A stretch of 64,000 nucleotides of DNA from Rikenellaceae bacterium (GTDB taxonomy: Bacteria > Bacteroidota > Bacteroidia > Bacteroidales > Rikenellaceae): positions 1-64,000 of the forward strand of contig SUZX01000005.1 of NCBI GenBank assembly GCA_015059735.1, written 5' to 3'. The notes below the pieces were generated by a model. It ran no database searches. It worked only from the letters and a program-made list of their open reading frames with translations, and was not told the origin of the DNA. Position 1 is the first letter of the stretch, and each line of letters opens with the position of its first letter. This document shows, in pieces, positions 1 to 8,077 of this stretch. The position numbers and the translations under genes are program-made.

Positions 1-1012
1 TGGTAAAGTGGTGGTATTGTCGGTCTCCGATGCGGGTGAAAGCGGGATTGTTGTCCTCGGTGCGTTTGTCCATCAAACGAGTCTTGCCGGCGGCAAGTTT
101 GGCTTTGATGACAGGTTGTCCATTTCCGTCCATTGCGTATAGGATCATGGCAGCCATCAGTTCCATACGTTCCCCCTCTTTAACACCTTCGGGGTGCGAT
201 CCGCAACTGATAACGCGGCCACGCTTAGCACTCTCTTTTATGGCCCAAATACTCGGTTTCCTGTCAATCTGCACTCGATCGGTATCGTCAAAAATGTAAC
301 GCGCCAAGATTTCGGTTTTGGGCGGCACCTCTCCCAGTTTGCTCTCTTCCATATAGCACCCGAAGTTGTGAAACACCCTTTCGACAAGACGATCTCCTCC
401 GAAATCGTAATATTGCAGCAACGGACTTTGTTTCTCGATTAGCAGATTCGGGCGTCTTTTTTGCAGACGGGTGCGTCGTACCATGCCCGGGTAAATCCCT
501 AAATAGATGTCGGTTCTCTCCTTGCGGTTGTAGCGATTGATTAAACCGCCTGAGGCTATGTAGGCTCCGGCGCAGGTGCCGATGAAAGAGCCGCCGGCTG
601 CCACATATTTGCGCAGACGGTCACACCCGATAGGTGTAAGTGATACAAGATGTGCTTTGGCAGCTCCACCGTTTACATAAATCATGCGGAAACGAGGTGC
701 TCCGTCGGGATATAGTAGTACGCCATTGGTGTCCTTTTCCGAACCACAGAAAATTTTGGTTTGTTGAAGAGTGTCTTGGCGGGTCAACGCTTTATTCGGA
801 GCCGACACGAAAAATTCCATGGTCAATCCGAGGTGTTCTTGGGCAGGAAGTGTTCGTCGAGAAGTGAGTCGGATGCCGCTGTCCATAAATATATCTTTAT
901 AAAACCCATGACCTAACCAGGAGGGTTTTACTCTCTTTTTGGCAAAAAGTTCCGTAGGCCATGTCATGCCGAGAACTATGCCGATTATAAGAATTATGAA
1001 CAGACGTTTCAT
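1..1012 (-). CDS. BPL-N-type glutamine-amidotransferase-like exported protein (3' end cut by window)
   Basis: The frame runs from an ATG at 1012 to the window edge without a stop, giving 337 codons. The N-terminus is a signal peptide (MKRLFIILIIGIVLGMTWP, then ELFA). The middle holds GGSFIGTCAGAYIASGG, a class I glutamine-amidotransferase nucleophile elbow with a Cys, as in the biotin-protein-ligase N-terminal (BPL_N) fold. A later SCGSHPEG stretch looks like the matching His region. BPL_N proteins of Bacteroidales are secreted and of unknown substrate; it is not a real biotin ligase because the ligase domain is absent. A good promoter lies about 100 bases upstream. The C-terminus is outside the window. 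Confidence 0.72.
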   Translation of the reverse strand, partial: MKRLFIILIIGIVLGMTWPTELFAKKRVKPSWLGHGFYKDIFMDSGIRLTSRRTLPAQEHLGLTMEFFVSAPNKALTRQDTLQQTKIFCGSEKDTNGVLLYPDGAPRFRMIYVNGGAAKAHLVSLTPIGCDRLRKYVAAGGSFIGTCAGAYIASGGLINRYNRKERTDIYLGIYPGMVRRTRLQKRRPNLLIEKQSPLLQYYDFGGDRLVERVFHNFGCYMEESKLGEVPPKTEILARYIFDDTDRVQIDRKPSIWAIKESAKRGRVISCGSHPEGVKEGERMELMAAMILYAMDGNGQPVIKAKLAAGKTRLMDKRTEDNNPAFTRIGDRQYHHFT

Positions 1013-1108
1013 ATTGTTTGTCAAAGTCGGCTTTGTTGTGTGGCTGTACGGTGTGTGCTGTTAGGTTTGAGGGACACACGATACGTATCTCTTTTCAGAA
1101 GATTGATA

Positions 1109-1139
1109 CAAATGTATTAAATACTTTCGGATTCCCCAA
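1109..1139 (-). promoter_or_regulatory. Bacteroidetes-type promoter for the BPL_N gene
   Basis: On the minus strand TTTG is followed by 20 bases and then TACATTTG, a full match to TAnnTTTG. It sits about 97 bases before the ATG at 1012, leaving a long leader of unknown content. Confidence 0.6.
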
Positions 1140-1250
1140 ACGAATATGGGCTTAAAGGGAGGAAATAGAAACTATTTACATGGCATTGCATATTTTGAAA
1201 TACTGCCAACTTATTGAACATTATATTATTCAAATTTTTATTGGCGTGTG

Positions 1251-1284
1251 TTGATGGTATTTTGTTGGATTTTTATTACCTTTG
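1251..1284 (+). promoter_or_regulatory. Putative promoter of the metal-handling operon
   Basis: TTG at 1251-1253, 23 bases, then TACCTTTG at 1277-1284. The spacing is a little longer than the 19-21 seen at the best promoters in this window. It lies downstream of the longest possible start (1214), which supports the ATG at 1343. The interval 1013-1342 otherwise holds only the divergent promoter at 1109-1139 and A+T-rich DNA. Confidence 0.5.
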
Positions 1285-1342
1285 TAGCCAAATTCCGGTG
1301 GATAGCCGTAAAGCTACGCGGGAACTATCAACACGATTAACC

Positions 1343-1810
1343 ATGCGGGTAAAACAATTCATAGCTTGGATGTTGTTGACTGTCTATCTCTTAGCAGTTG
1401 CAGGCCCTGCTATGTGCTCGCTTTCGTGTAAATGCGTTGCGATGCAATCCCGCGACAATCGCTCTTCCCGCATTTGCAGTTGCTGTTATGGGCACGAATA
1501 CGACAACCACAATGCAGGTTGTGATTGGAGCGTATCGGTCGCAAAAGGAAGTTCACCCGAGCGGGTAAAAGCTCCTTGTTGCGGAAATCATCACTCCACA
1601 GAGATTGATCTCTATACCGGCAATTCATCCGAGAATGATCGCCATAGTCGTTTTCTTGTCGTTGAGTTGCCTGCTACATTTATCTCGGAAAATTCGGATA
1701 TTCTTGCTGCAACGTTTACCAGCGAACGATTGGCTCGTGGGGCAATTCCCGGCTTGTTGCAGGCTCATGCCCGTTCGGCGGGTCTTCGAGCTCCTCCCGT
1801 ATCGGCTTAA
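1343..1810 (+). CDS. Cys/His-rich exported protein, HYC_CC_PP-like, of a metal-handling operon
   Basis: I start the gene at ATG 1343 because it directly precedes a signal peptide (MRVKQFIAWMLLTVYLLAVA) and follows a promoter. The 155-residue product is rich in Cys and His: clusters CSLSCKC, CSCCYGHEY and PCCGNHH, which could bind metal. The C-terminus carries a Pro-Pro pair near the end (LRAPPVS). This layout resembles the small Bacteroidota family named HYC_CC_PP, typically encoded just before a TonB-dependent receptor and an HMA protein, exactly as here. Family assignment is from memory and motif shape. The gap to the receptor gene is 68 bases and no terminator is seen, so co-transcription is likely. 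A role in copper or another soft metal is inferred. Confidence 0.55.
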   Translation: MRVKQFIAWMLLTVYLLAVAGPAMCSLSCKCVAMQSRDNRSSRICSCCYGHEYDNHNAGCDWSVSVAKGSSPERVKAPCCGNHHSTEIDLYTGNSSENDRHSRFLVVELPATFISENSDILAATFTSERLARGAIPGLLQAHARSAGLRAPPVSA

Positions 1811-1878
1811 ATTTTTTTAGGCGTTCTGTTTTGAAAGAGCAGAACTGCCGACAGAATTTTAACCGATAATGGAATGTT

Positions 1879-4257
1879 ATGAAAATCAGCAGAATTTGTA
1901 TTATTATTTTGATGTTGCTCGCCGGGCACTCTTTGCGAGCACAAGAACTTCGCGGAACGGTTTGTGATGCAAACAAACAACCGCTTGTCGGTGCATCGAT
2001 CTATTGGGCCGGTACTACGATTGGTGCCAGCAGCGATGCCGAAGGTGGTTTCCGCATCCATCGTGTCAAAGGTTATGATCGTCTCGTTGCCTCCTATTTG
2101 GGATATGTCAACGATACATTGCAAGTTGCCAACGGAGTTGATCGAATTGATTTTGTGCTCTCATCGAAGGGTGTAACGCTCGAAAATGTAGTGATTGAGG
2201 GGACGCAAAGCGGTAACTATGTCAAGCGCGACGGAATCGTCAAAAACGAGATGATCTCTTTTGCCGGCCTTTGTAAAATGGCTTGTTGCAACTTGGCCGA
2301 GTCATTTGAAAATTCGGCTTCGGTGACTGTTGGATACAGCGATGCTATCTCCGGAGCACGCCAAATCAAAATGCTCGGGTTGGCCGGAACCTATACACAG
2401 ATTCTCGATGAGAATCGTCCAATTATGCGCGGACTCAGTTCGCCTTACGGGTTGAGCTATACTCCGGGTATGTGGCTCAATTCGATTCAGGTGTCGAAGG
2501 GTGTCGCTTCGGTAACGGCAGGTCATGAGGCTATTACCGGACAGATCAATCTCGAACACCGTAAACCAACCGACGACGAACGTCTTTTTGTCAATCTTTA
2601 CCTTGATGATGAGTTGCGTCCCGAAGCCAATATCTCGACGGCTATTCCGCTCACCAAAGATAAAAAGTTGAGTACGATCTTGATGTTGCACGGTTCGGTG
2701 GATACCGATGTGCGGAAGATGGATCATAACGACGACGGATTTCGTGATCTGCCAAAATCTGATCAAATCAATGTGGCGAACAAATGGCTCTATGCAGCCG
2801 ATAACGGCACACAAGTACGCTGGGGGTGGAAATTTGTACAGGAGAACCGTTTAGGCGGTATGCTCGATTATAAGAATACAACGGCCATGCGCGATGCAAT
2901 GGAGACAGATTGGGATTGGCAGACTGCAACCGACAAAAAAATGCCGCTTTACGGCTCGAAAATTCGTAATCGCAATGCCAATGGCTATATTAAAGTAGGT
3001 ATGCCAGTCGGGCGATCGGTTTATGATGCGGAGCAACAGGATGAGATGCGCTCCAATTTAGCCTTTGTAGTCGATTTCGACCACTTCAACGAAGATGCTT
3101 ACTTCGGATTGAACGGTTATAACGGCAATGAAAACACCTTGTCGGCCAATTTGATGTATGCGCACTACTTCACTTATCGTTCGTCGCTCAATATCGGTGT
3201 GCAGGGGCATTGGTCCAATTACCGCGAAACACTCGGTAATAACACGCCTTGGATTGTTAACGATCCGACTCGCTCTTATAATTTCGATCATGATGAGTCG
3301 GAGATTGGAGCTTATGCCGAATATACCTACGCCATTAAAGATAAATTCTCTATTGTAGCCGGTATTCGTGGCGATTATAACAACTACTACGACCGATTCT
3401 TTGTAACCCCTCGCGGTCACTTCAAATGGAACATTACCCCTTCGACCACGTTGCGTGCCTCGGCAGGATTGGGTTATCGTTCGACAAACATCATCACCGA
3501 TAACATCGGCGTTTTGGCAACGGGACGCATGATCCGGATTGCCGATTTTATTAACGGTGAGCCTCAATATCGGAATGACATCAATGGTTTCGATCGCATG
3601 GAAAAGGCTTTGACATTGGGAGGGAGCCTGACGCAAACCTTCACCTTGGTAAAAAAGGATGATGCAACGTTGAGCTTCGACTATTTCCGTACGCAATTTT
3701 ACAATGCGGTAGTGGCTGATCAAGAGTACGATCCGTCGGCAATACTCTTTTACAATACTGATGGTCGCTCCTATACCGACACTTATCAGATCGACTTTTC
3801 GTGGTCACCGGTTGAACGTCTAGATATCTTCGCAACATTCCGTTATACCGATAGCGAGATGACCATTCAGCGACCTGATGGCAAAGTCGCACATGTTGAG
3901 CGTCCGTTGGTGAGCCAATATAAAACGTTGTTGAATATTCAGTATGCCACAAAATTCCGCCGTTGGGTCTTCGATGCTACGGCACAACTTAACGGCCCGA
4001 GCCGTATTCCTACGCAGACCGGTAACCTCGCCGACGACAGTTATTCACCTCGTTATCCGATGTTCTTTGCACAGGTGACGCGTAAGATCGGGAAATTTGA
4101 TCTCTATGTCGGCTGTGAGAATATTGGCGATTATCGTCAGCATGATCCGATTCTCGGGGCTGATAATCCTTACTCGACAACTTTTAATTCGATGAATGTT
4201 TGGGGTCCGCTGATGGGACGCAAATTCTATATCGGATTACGTTTGAATATTTACTAA
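1879..4257 (+). CDS. TonB-dependent receptor, probably metal uptake
   Basis: This 792-residue outer-membrane protein has a signal peptide (MKISRICIIILMLLAGHSLRA), a CarboxypepD_reg-like beta-sandwich at about residues 22-95 (LRGTVCDANKQPLVGASIY), a TonB plug at about 110-235 and a 22-strand-type barrel ending in an aromatic residue (LRLNIY). The plug contains GLCKMACCNLAESFE, with three Cys, a signature I associate with receptors that sit beside HMA-domain proteins. It is not a SusC: no SusD follows and the length is about 300 residues shorter. Placed between a Cys-rich exported protein and an HMA protein, it most likely imports a metal or metal chelate across the outer membrane. The actual ligand cannot be read from the sequence. 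Confidence 0.85.
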   Translation: MKISRICIIILMLLAGHSLRAQELRGTVCDANKQPLVGASIYWAGTTIGASSDAEGGFRIHRVKGYDRLVASYLGYVNDTLQVANGVDRIDFVLSSKGVTLENVVIEGTQSGNYVKRDGIVKNEMISFAGLCKMACCNLAESFENSASVTVGYSDAISGARQIKMLGLAGTYTQILDENRPIMRGLSSPYGLSYTPGMWLNSIQVSKGVASVTAGHEAITGQINLEHRKPTDDERLFVNLYLDDELRPEANISTAIPLTKDKKLSTILMLHGSVDTDVRKMDHNDDGFRDLPKSDQINVANKWLYAADNGTQVRWGWKFVQENRLGGMLDYKNTTAMRDAMETDWDWQTATDKKMPLYGSKIRNRNANGYIKVGMPVGRSVYDAEQQDEMRSNLAFVVDFDHFNEDAYFGLNGYNGNENTLSANLMYAHYFTYRSSLNIGVQGHWSNYRETLGNNTPWIVNDPTRSYNFDHDESEIGAYAEYTYAIKDKFSIVAGIRGDYNNYYDRFFVTPRGHFKWNITPSTTLRASAGLGYRSTNIITDNIGVLATGRMIRIADFINGEPQYRNDINGFDRMEKALTLGGSLTQTFTLVKKDDATLSFDYFRTQFYNAVVADQEYDPSAILFYNTDGRSYTDTYQIDFSWSPVERLDIFATFRYTDSEMTIQRPDGKVAHVERPLVSQYKTLLNIQYATKFRRWVFDATAQLNGPSRIPTQTGNLADDSYSPRYPMFFAQVTRKIGKFDLYVGCENIGDYRQHDPILGADNPYSTTFNSMNVWGPLMGRKFYIGLRLNIY

Positions 4258-4275
4258 CCAAAAGTATATAGTACC

Positions 4276-4578
4276 ATGAAAAAAATTGTATTGTTTTGTC
4301 TGGCTCTGATGATGGGAGTCGGCGTATCTTTGGCAGCGAAACCTGCACAAAAAAAGCAGATTGTAACCACCGTATTTGTTACAGACATCGATTGTGAACA
4401 CTGTGCCAAGAAAATTATGAACAACGTACCGTCGCTTGGTAAGGGCGTTCAAGATGTGAAAGTGGATGTTGCTACGAAAGAGGTTACCGTAGTTTACGAC
4501 GCTTCGAAAAATAGCGACGAGAACCTTGTGAAAGGTTTTGCTTCGATCAAGGTGAAAGCCCAACCGAAGAAGAAATAA
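4276..4578 (+). CDS. Exported heavy-metal-associated (HMA) domain protein
   Basis: The 100-residue product has a signal peptide (MKKIVLFCLALMMGVGVSLA) and one ferredoxin-like HMA domain over about residues 28-95. The metal-binding loop reads DIDCEHCAKK with Cys40 and Cys43, the CxxC that in MerP and CopZ relatives binds Hg, Cu or Zn. The usual Met before the loop is replaced by Ile-Asp. It starts 18 bases after the TonB receptor gene, so the two are almost certainly one operon. A periplasmic shuttle that takes the metal from the receptor is the natural reading. A Lys-rich tail ends the protein. Confidence 0.85.
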   Translation: MKKIVLFCLALMMGVGVSLAAKPAQKKQIVTTVFVTDIDCEHCAKKIMNNVPSLGKGVQDVKVDVATKEVTVVYDASKNSDENLVKGFASIKVKAQPKKK

Positions 4579-5186
4579 TCGACTATCTCTGCGAAAAATC
4601 CAATTACCGAGATGAATTAATAACGATAGCGTCGTGTCCAACAGCTTATGATGAAAGCTTCGCCGATGCAGATTTGCAATGCGATGTTGTTTCTTCGGGT
4701 GTCAAACATGTAAATTTCGGAAATAGAGGATTCTTTGCAGATAGATCTAAGATGACAGAAGCCTGCCTAACACAAGTTTAGGCAGGCTTCTTTGTGGCAT
4801 GTAGATTATGCTTATTGTGGTAATGATGCACAAACAGTGCTTGGATCAAAAGTTTAAGTAGTTGAATATTTGTAAATTATATCGGTGTTTTAGAGATTGA
4901 TGGAAAATATTGCCGATGCAAAATGTGGGTATTGAAATTGAGAGTGCTACCTATAATGGTGCTACGAATATCATAAAAGCGGTGCAGGAGATGTGTCTTG
5001 AAGCTATTCAAAGATGCTCATTCCATATTGCAAATGAAATATGTACAAGGCTAACCAAGAACCCAAAGAGTGATGTTGCTAGAGAACTGCGACAGCAAGT
5101 GTAGCAACTAATAATTGTCTTTTGAGTTTCACGTTATTTGTTTCTTAGATCATCAGGTTTCACAAAGAATCTTATTTTTCAATAGA
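4579..5186. other. Gene-poor interval with no convincing gene
   Basis: About 600 bases between the HMA gene and the promoter of the next gene. It holds one terminator hairpin (4758-4793) and short open frames without a recognisable start context, family or partner. A 64-codon frame at 4910-5104 is the longest on the plus strand. I see no RNA fold I can name here. Confidence 0.5.
4758..4794 (+). terminator. Intrinsic terminator hairpin
   Basis: GAAGCCTGCCTAA pairs with TTAGGCAGGCTTC across a short loop and is followed by TTT. It lies 180 bases after the HMA gene, so it is either a distal terminator of that operon or closes an unseen transcript. Its core resembles other hairpins in the window (7374, 41956). 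Confidence 0.65.
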
Positions 5187-5218
5187 TTTGGAATGTTTTT
5201 GGATATTATCTACATTTG
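5187..5218 (+). promoter_or_regulatory. Bacteroidetes-type promoter of the glycosidase-like gene
   Basis: TTTG at 5187-5190, 20 bases, TACATTTG at 5211-5218: a perfect consensus. It overlaps a possible upstream TTG start at 5216 and so argues for the ATG at 5246. Confidence 0.7.
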
Positions 5219-5245
5219 TTAGTGGAATTTTATCATTATTTACCC

Positions 5246-7333
5246 ATGAAACCTCTCTTATTAGCAATTCTCACCCTCTTATTCGGTCCCGATTGTTATG
5301 CCCGTATCGATCGTCGGGCTGTTGTCAATCGCCATCGCATTGTTACCTATCAGACCGACACTTTAAGTCCGGCACAGGTGGGAAACGGTCACTTTGCTTT
5401 TGGTATGGATATTACGGGACTTCAAACATTTGTACCGTTCAACACCTTGTCTGATTGGGGATGGCATAGTTTTCCCAAAAACGAGGTCGAACGTGCACAG
5501 CATTATAGGGGTGTTGCAAAACAAGTAGGTGATCGCACGATACATTTGGACTATCCCGATCCGCAACAACGAGAGATTTCGAAATGGCTCGCCCGCAACC
5601 CGCATCGACTTAATCTCGGACGATTGGGATTTAGGCTGCTCAAAGCCGATGGGTCGATTGCTACGGAACGCGATCTACATAACATAAGCCAAGAGACCGA
5701 TCTTTGGAGTGGCGTGGTAACCAGTCGTTTTACATTGGAGGGGCAGACAGTTGAAGTTCAAACGGCCTGCCACCCTGAACGAGATGCCGTTGGTGTTGCC
5801 GTAAAATCCGAGTTGCTTCGAATGGGACGATTGCAACTTTTTGCCCTATTTCCTTACGGTGATGGCCGCTACCACGCCCCGTATGTGGGCGACTACAAAG
5901 CGGACGATAAACACTCTTCGAAAATCACGAAAAAGAGTGCTCATTCGGCTCAAATTACTCGTCGTGTAGATACCGTTGTCTATCAAGCCTATTTGGGTTG
6001 GAGCGACAAAGTCGCCATACGTAGGGCGGCAAACTCTCCGCACCATTTCGAACTCATTCCTCAATGTAAGGATAATAGTTTCTCTCTGGTGTGTGAATTT
6101 TCCCCGCAACAAACTCGTCCTCAGACACTCGCCGCCGAGGATATTATAAAGCAAAGTGCCGAGGCTTGGCAACAGTTTTGGCTCTCAGGTGCTGCTGTAG
6201 ATCTGTCGGGCAGCGAAGATCCTCGTTGGAAAGAGTTGGAGCGACGTGTCGTTCTTTCGCAGTATCAAATGCGCATGAATGCTGCGGGATTATGGCCGCC
6301 TCAGGAGAGTGGATTGGTTAATAATACATGGTACGGACGTTTCCACTTTGAAATGATCTGGTGGCATGAGACGCATCACTTGTTGTGGAGTCGTCCCGAA
6401 TTGGCAGCCAAGACACTGCAAGTCTATCGACGCTTCCTGCCGACTTCTTGCCAGCGTGCCCGACAACAGGGCTACAAAGGAGCTCGTTGGCCGAAATGTA
6501 CTGCCGACCGTGATGTCGAATGGCCACACCGTATCCATGCCACACTTGTTTGGCAACAGCCTCATCCTATATACTTTGCTGAAACACTCTATCGTATCAA
6601 CCCCAACTCCGAAACACTTAAACAATGGGGTGACATCGTAGATGCCACAGCTGAATATATGGCCGATTTCGTCCGTTACGACAAAGCGTCGGGACACTAT
6701 ATTTTGGGATCTCCGCTCTGCATCGTCTCGGAAAATACACCCATTGCAAAGACGAAGAATCCGACGTATGAATTGGCCTATTGGCGTTACGGTTTAGAGG
6801 TGGCGCAGCGTTGGCGCGAACGTGTCGGTCTGTCACGCAACAAACGTTGGGACGAGGTGTTGGCTCATCTTGCACCATTGCCGGTCGAGGAGGGTGTCTA
6901 TGTGACCTACGAAGGGATTCCCAATATGTGGACCAAATATAATTTTGAGCATCCGGCTTTGACCGGTGTGTATGGTATGTTGCCCGGCTTGGGGGTGGAT
7001 AAAGCAATTTTTGAAAAGACGTTGAGTCGAGTGCTGTCTCTGTGGAACTTCAATAGTGTGTGGGGCTGGGATTTCCCCATGCTGGCAATGGCCGCAGCTC
7101 GTTGCAATCGTCCGCAAGATGCTGTTGATCTGCTGTTGTATGATTCAAAGAATTTCCGATTCGACGCCCACGGTTTAGCAACCGGAGGACCTTTCCCCTA
7201 TCATCCCTCAAATGGCGGGTTGTTGGCTGCTGTGGCCATGATGGCTGGTGGCTGGGATGGTTCGCAGGGAGCAACCCCCGGATTCCCTGCAAATTGGCAT
7301 GTAAGGGCCGAAGGATTCCAACGTATGCAATAA
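5246..7333 (+). CDS. Secreted six-hairpin glycosidase-like enzyme (GH65-like fold)
   Basis: ATG 5246 is chosen because it opens a signal peptide (MKPLLLAILTLLFGPDCYA) and follows a consensus promoter; the product is 695 residues. The N-terminal third is a beta-sandwich-like region beginning with VGNGHFAFGMDITG, the rest an alpha/alpha-toroid. The stretch NTWYGRFHFEMIWWHETHH near residue 365 matches the substrate loop of GH65/GH15-clan enzymes (K/R-x-H-x-E-M), and the Glu could be catalytic. WQQPHPIYFAE follows later. I recognise the fold, not a numbered family or substrate. No SusC/D or other carbohydrate gene is next to it, and both neighbours are separated by terminators, so it is a stand-alone unit. 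Confidence 0.65.
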   Translation: MKPLLLAILTLLFGPDCYARIDRRAVVNRHRIVTYQTDTLSPAQVGNGHFAFGMDITGLQTFVPFNTLSDWGWHSFPKNEVERAQHYRGVAKQVGDRTIHLDYPDPQQREISKWLARNPHRLNLGRLGFRLLKADGSIATERDLHNISQETDLWSGVVTSRFTLEGQTVEVQTACHPERDAVGVAVKSELLRMGRLQLFALFPYGDGRYHAPYVGDYKADDKHSSKITKKSAHSAQITRRVDTVVYQAYLGWSDKVAIRRAANSPHHFELIPQCKDNSFSLVCEFSPQQTRPQTLAAEDIIKQSAEAWQQFWLSGAAVDLSGSEDPRWKELERRVVLSQYQMRMNAAGLWPPQESGLVNNTWYGRFHFEMIWWHETHHLLWSRPELAAKTLQVYRRFLPTSCQRARQQGYKGARWPKCTADRDVEWPHRIHATLVWQQPHPIYFAETLYRINPNSETLKQWGDIVDATAEYMADFVRYDKASGHYILGSPLCIVSENTPIAKTKNPTYELAYWRYGLEVAQRWRERVGLSRNKRWDEVLAHLAPLPVEEGVYVTYEGIPNMWTKYNFEHPALTGVYGMLPGLGVDKAIFEKTLSRVLSLWNFNSVWGWDFPMLAMAAARCNRPQDAVDLLLYDSKNFRFDAHGLATGGPFPYHPSNGGLLAAVAMMAGGWDGSQGATPGFPANWHVRAEGFQRMQ

Positions 7334-7373
7334 TTTTGGTGGCGACGATCCATCAATCATAATCGGGAACTAA

Positions 7374-7410
7374 AAAGAACCTGTCTAAACAGTGTTTAGA
7401 CAGGTTCTTT
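7374..7410. terminator. Bidirectional terminator
   Basis: AAAGAACCTGTCTAAAC pairs perfectly with GTTTAGACAGGTTCTTT over a three-base loop. A-rich and T-rich flanks allow use in both directions. It lies between the convergent glycosidase-like and DUF805 genes. Confidence 0.85.
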
Positions 7411-7441
7411 GGTGAAGGGCTAAGCCTTATTCTATTGTCTG

Positions 7442-7786
7442 TTATGCCTTAGGATTGGCACCCCATTTATTGCTCTCGGGTTTGCTGTCGAGGCACATCA
7501 ATACAAGACACCAAATAGCACCGATCAACGGGATTAAGCAGATGAGTAGCCACCAACCGCTACGGCCGGTATCATGCAGTCGGCGAACTGCTACGGCCAA
7601 GCCCGGGATAAGTACGGCAAGCGAATAGATCCAGCTGATCCAGCCGATTCCAAGTAAATAGCCGATTAGCTCAAAAGCAATACTGATGATCATGTTGAAC
7701 AACACGAACATCCAATACTCTGTACGACGTGCGCGTCCGCTGAAATCAGCATAATGCTCTTTCAAAACTGTCAAATACCAATTCAT
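7442..7786 (-). CDS. DUF805 family membrane protein
   Basis: The 114-residue protein shows the DUF805 pattern: an N-terminal WYLTVLKEHYADFSGRARR segment, the R-R-x-E-Y-W motif (RRTEYWMF), then three to four membrane helices, and the VRRLHDTGRSGWWLL motif between helices two and three. Full family length. DUF805 proteins are inner-membrane proteins of unknown biochemical function, often found near stress or transport genes. It is monocistronic here, ending at the shared terminator and followed upstream by 230 bases containing a duplicated tail of rny. Confidence 0.9.
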   Translation of the reverse strand: MNWYLTVLKEHYADFSGRARRTEYWMFVLFNMIISIAFELIGYLLGIGWISWIYSLAVLIPGLAVAVRRLHDTGRSGWWLLICLIPLIGAIWCLVLMCLDSKPESNKWGANPKA

Positions 7787-7853
7787 AGTTTTTAGGTTTA
7801 AGGTTAATAGTAAAGTGTTAATTGGTCTGTTCTTATTTTTGTTAGCCCCTTTT

Positions 7854-7935
7854 AATGGCCTATCCCGTACGTTTGCTTACTTTGCGTACGAAACAGCACG
7901 TGTTTCGCGAATCACAGTGATCTTGCCCTGACCGG
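7854..7935. repeat. Extra copy of the rny 3' end (82-bp direct repeat, copy 1)
   Basis: Identical to 7996-8077 except for one base (C at 7926 against A at 8068). It repeats the last 20 codons and stop region of rny outside the gene. The two copies are separated by the 60-base element at 7936-7995. Confidence 0.95.
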
Positions 7936-7995
7936 CTGACTCCAAGTCCCTCCTTCTCAAAGGAGGGATTTAGGGAGGATTGTCAATATGGCCTC
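7936..7995. repeat. Short palindromic intergenic repeat (family member A)
   Basis: Contains the hairpin CCCTCCTTCTCAAAGGAGGG followed by ATTTAGGGAGGAT and then CAATATGGCC. The GGGATTTAGGGAG core recurs in similar form at 16064-16153 and 40210-40305. It lies exactly between the two copies of the rny tail. Confidence 0.6.
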
Positions 7996-8077
7996 AATGG
8001 CCTATCCCGTACGTTTGCTTACTTTGCGTACGAAACAGCACGTGTTTCGCGAATCACAGTGATCTTGACCTGACCGG
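7996..8077. repeat. rny 3' end in place (82-bp direct repeat, copy 2)
   Basis: The genuine end of rny, including its stop codon at 8019-8021 and 23 bases of downstream sequence. Copy 1 lies 142 bases further downstream of the gene. Confidence 0.95.

Noticed and set aside
1214..1342. Upstream extension of the Cys-rich exported protein
   Set aside because: The extension lies across the promoter TACCTTTG and puts 43 residues ahead of a typical signal peptide.
4910..5104. 64-codon open frame in the gap after the HMA gene
   Set aside because: No family, no promoter or start context and no partner; its length is within chance for this A+T-rich gap.
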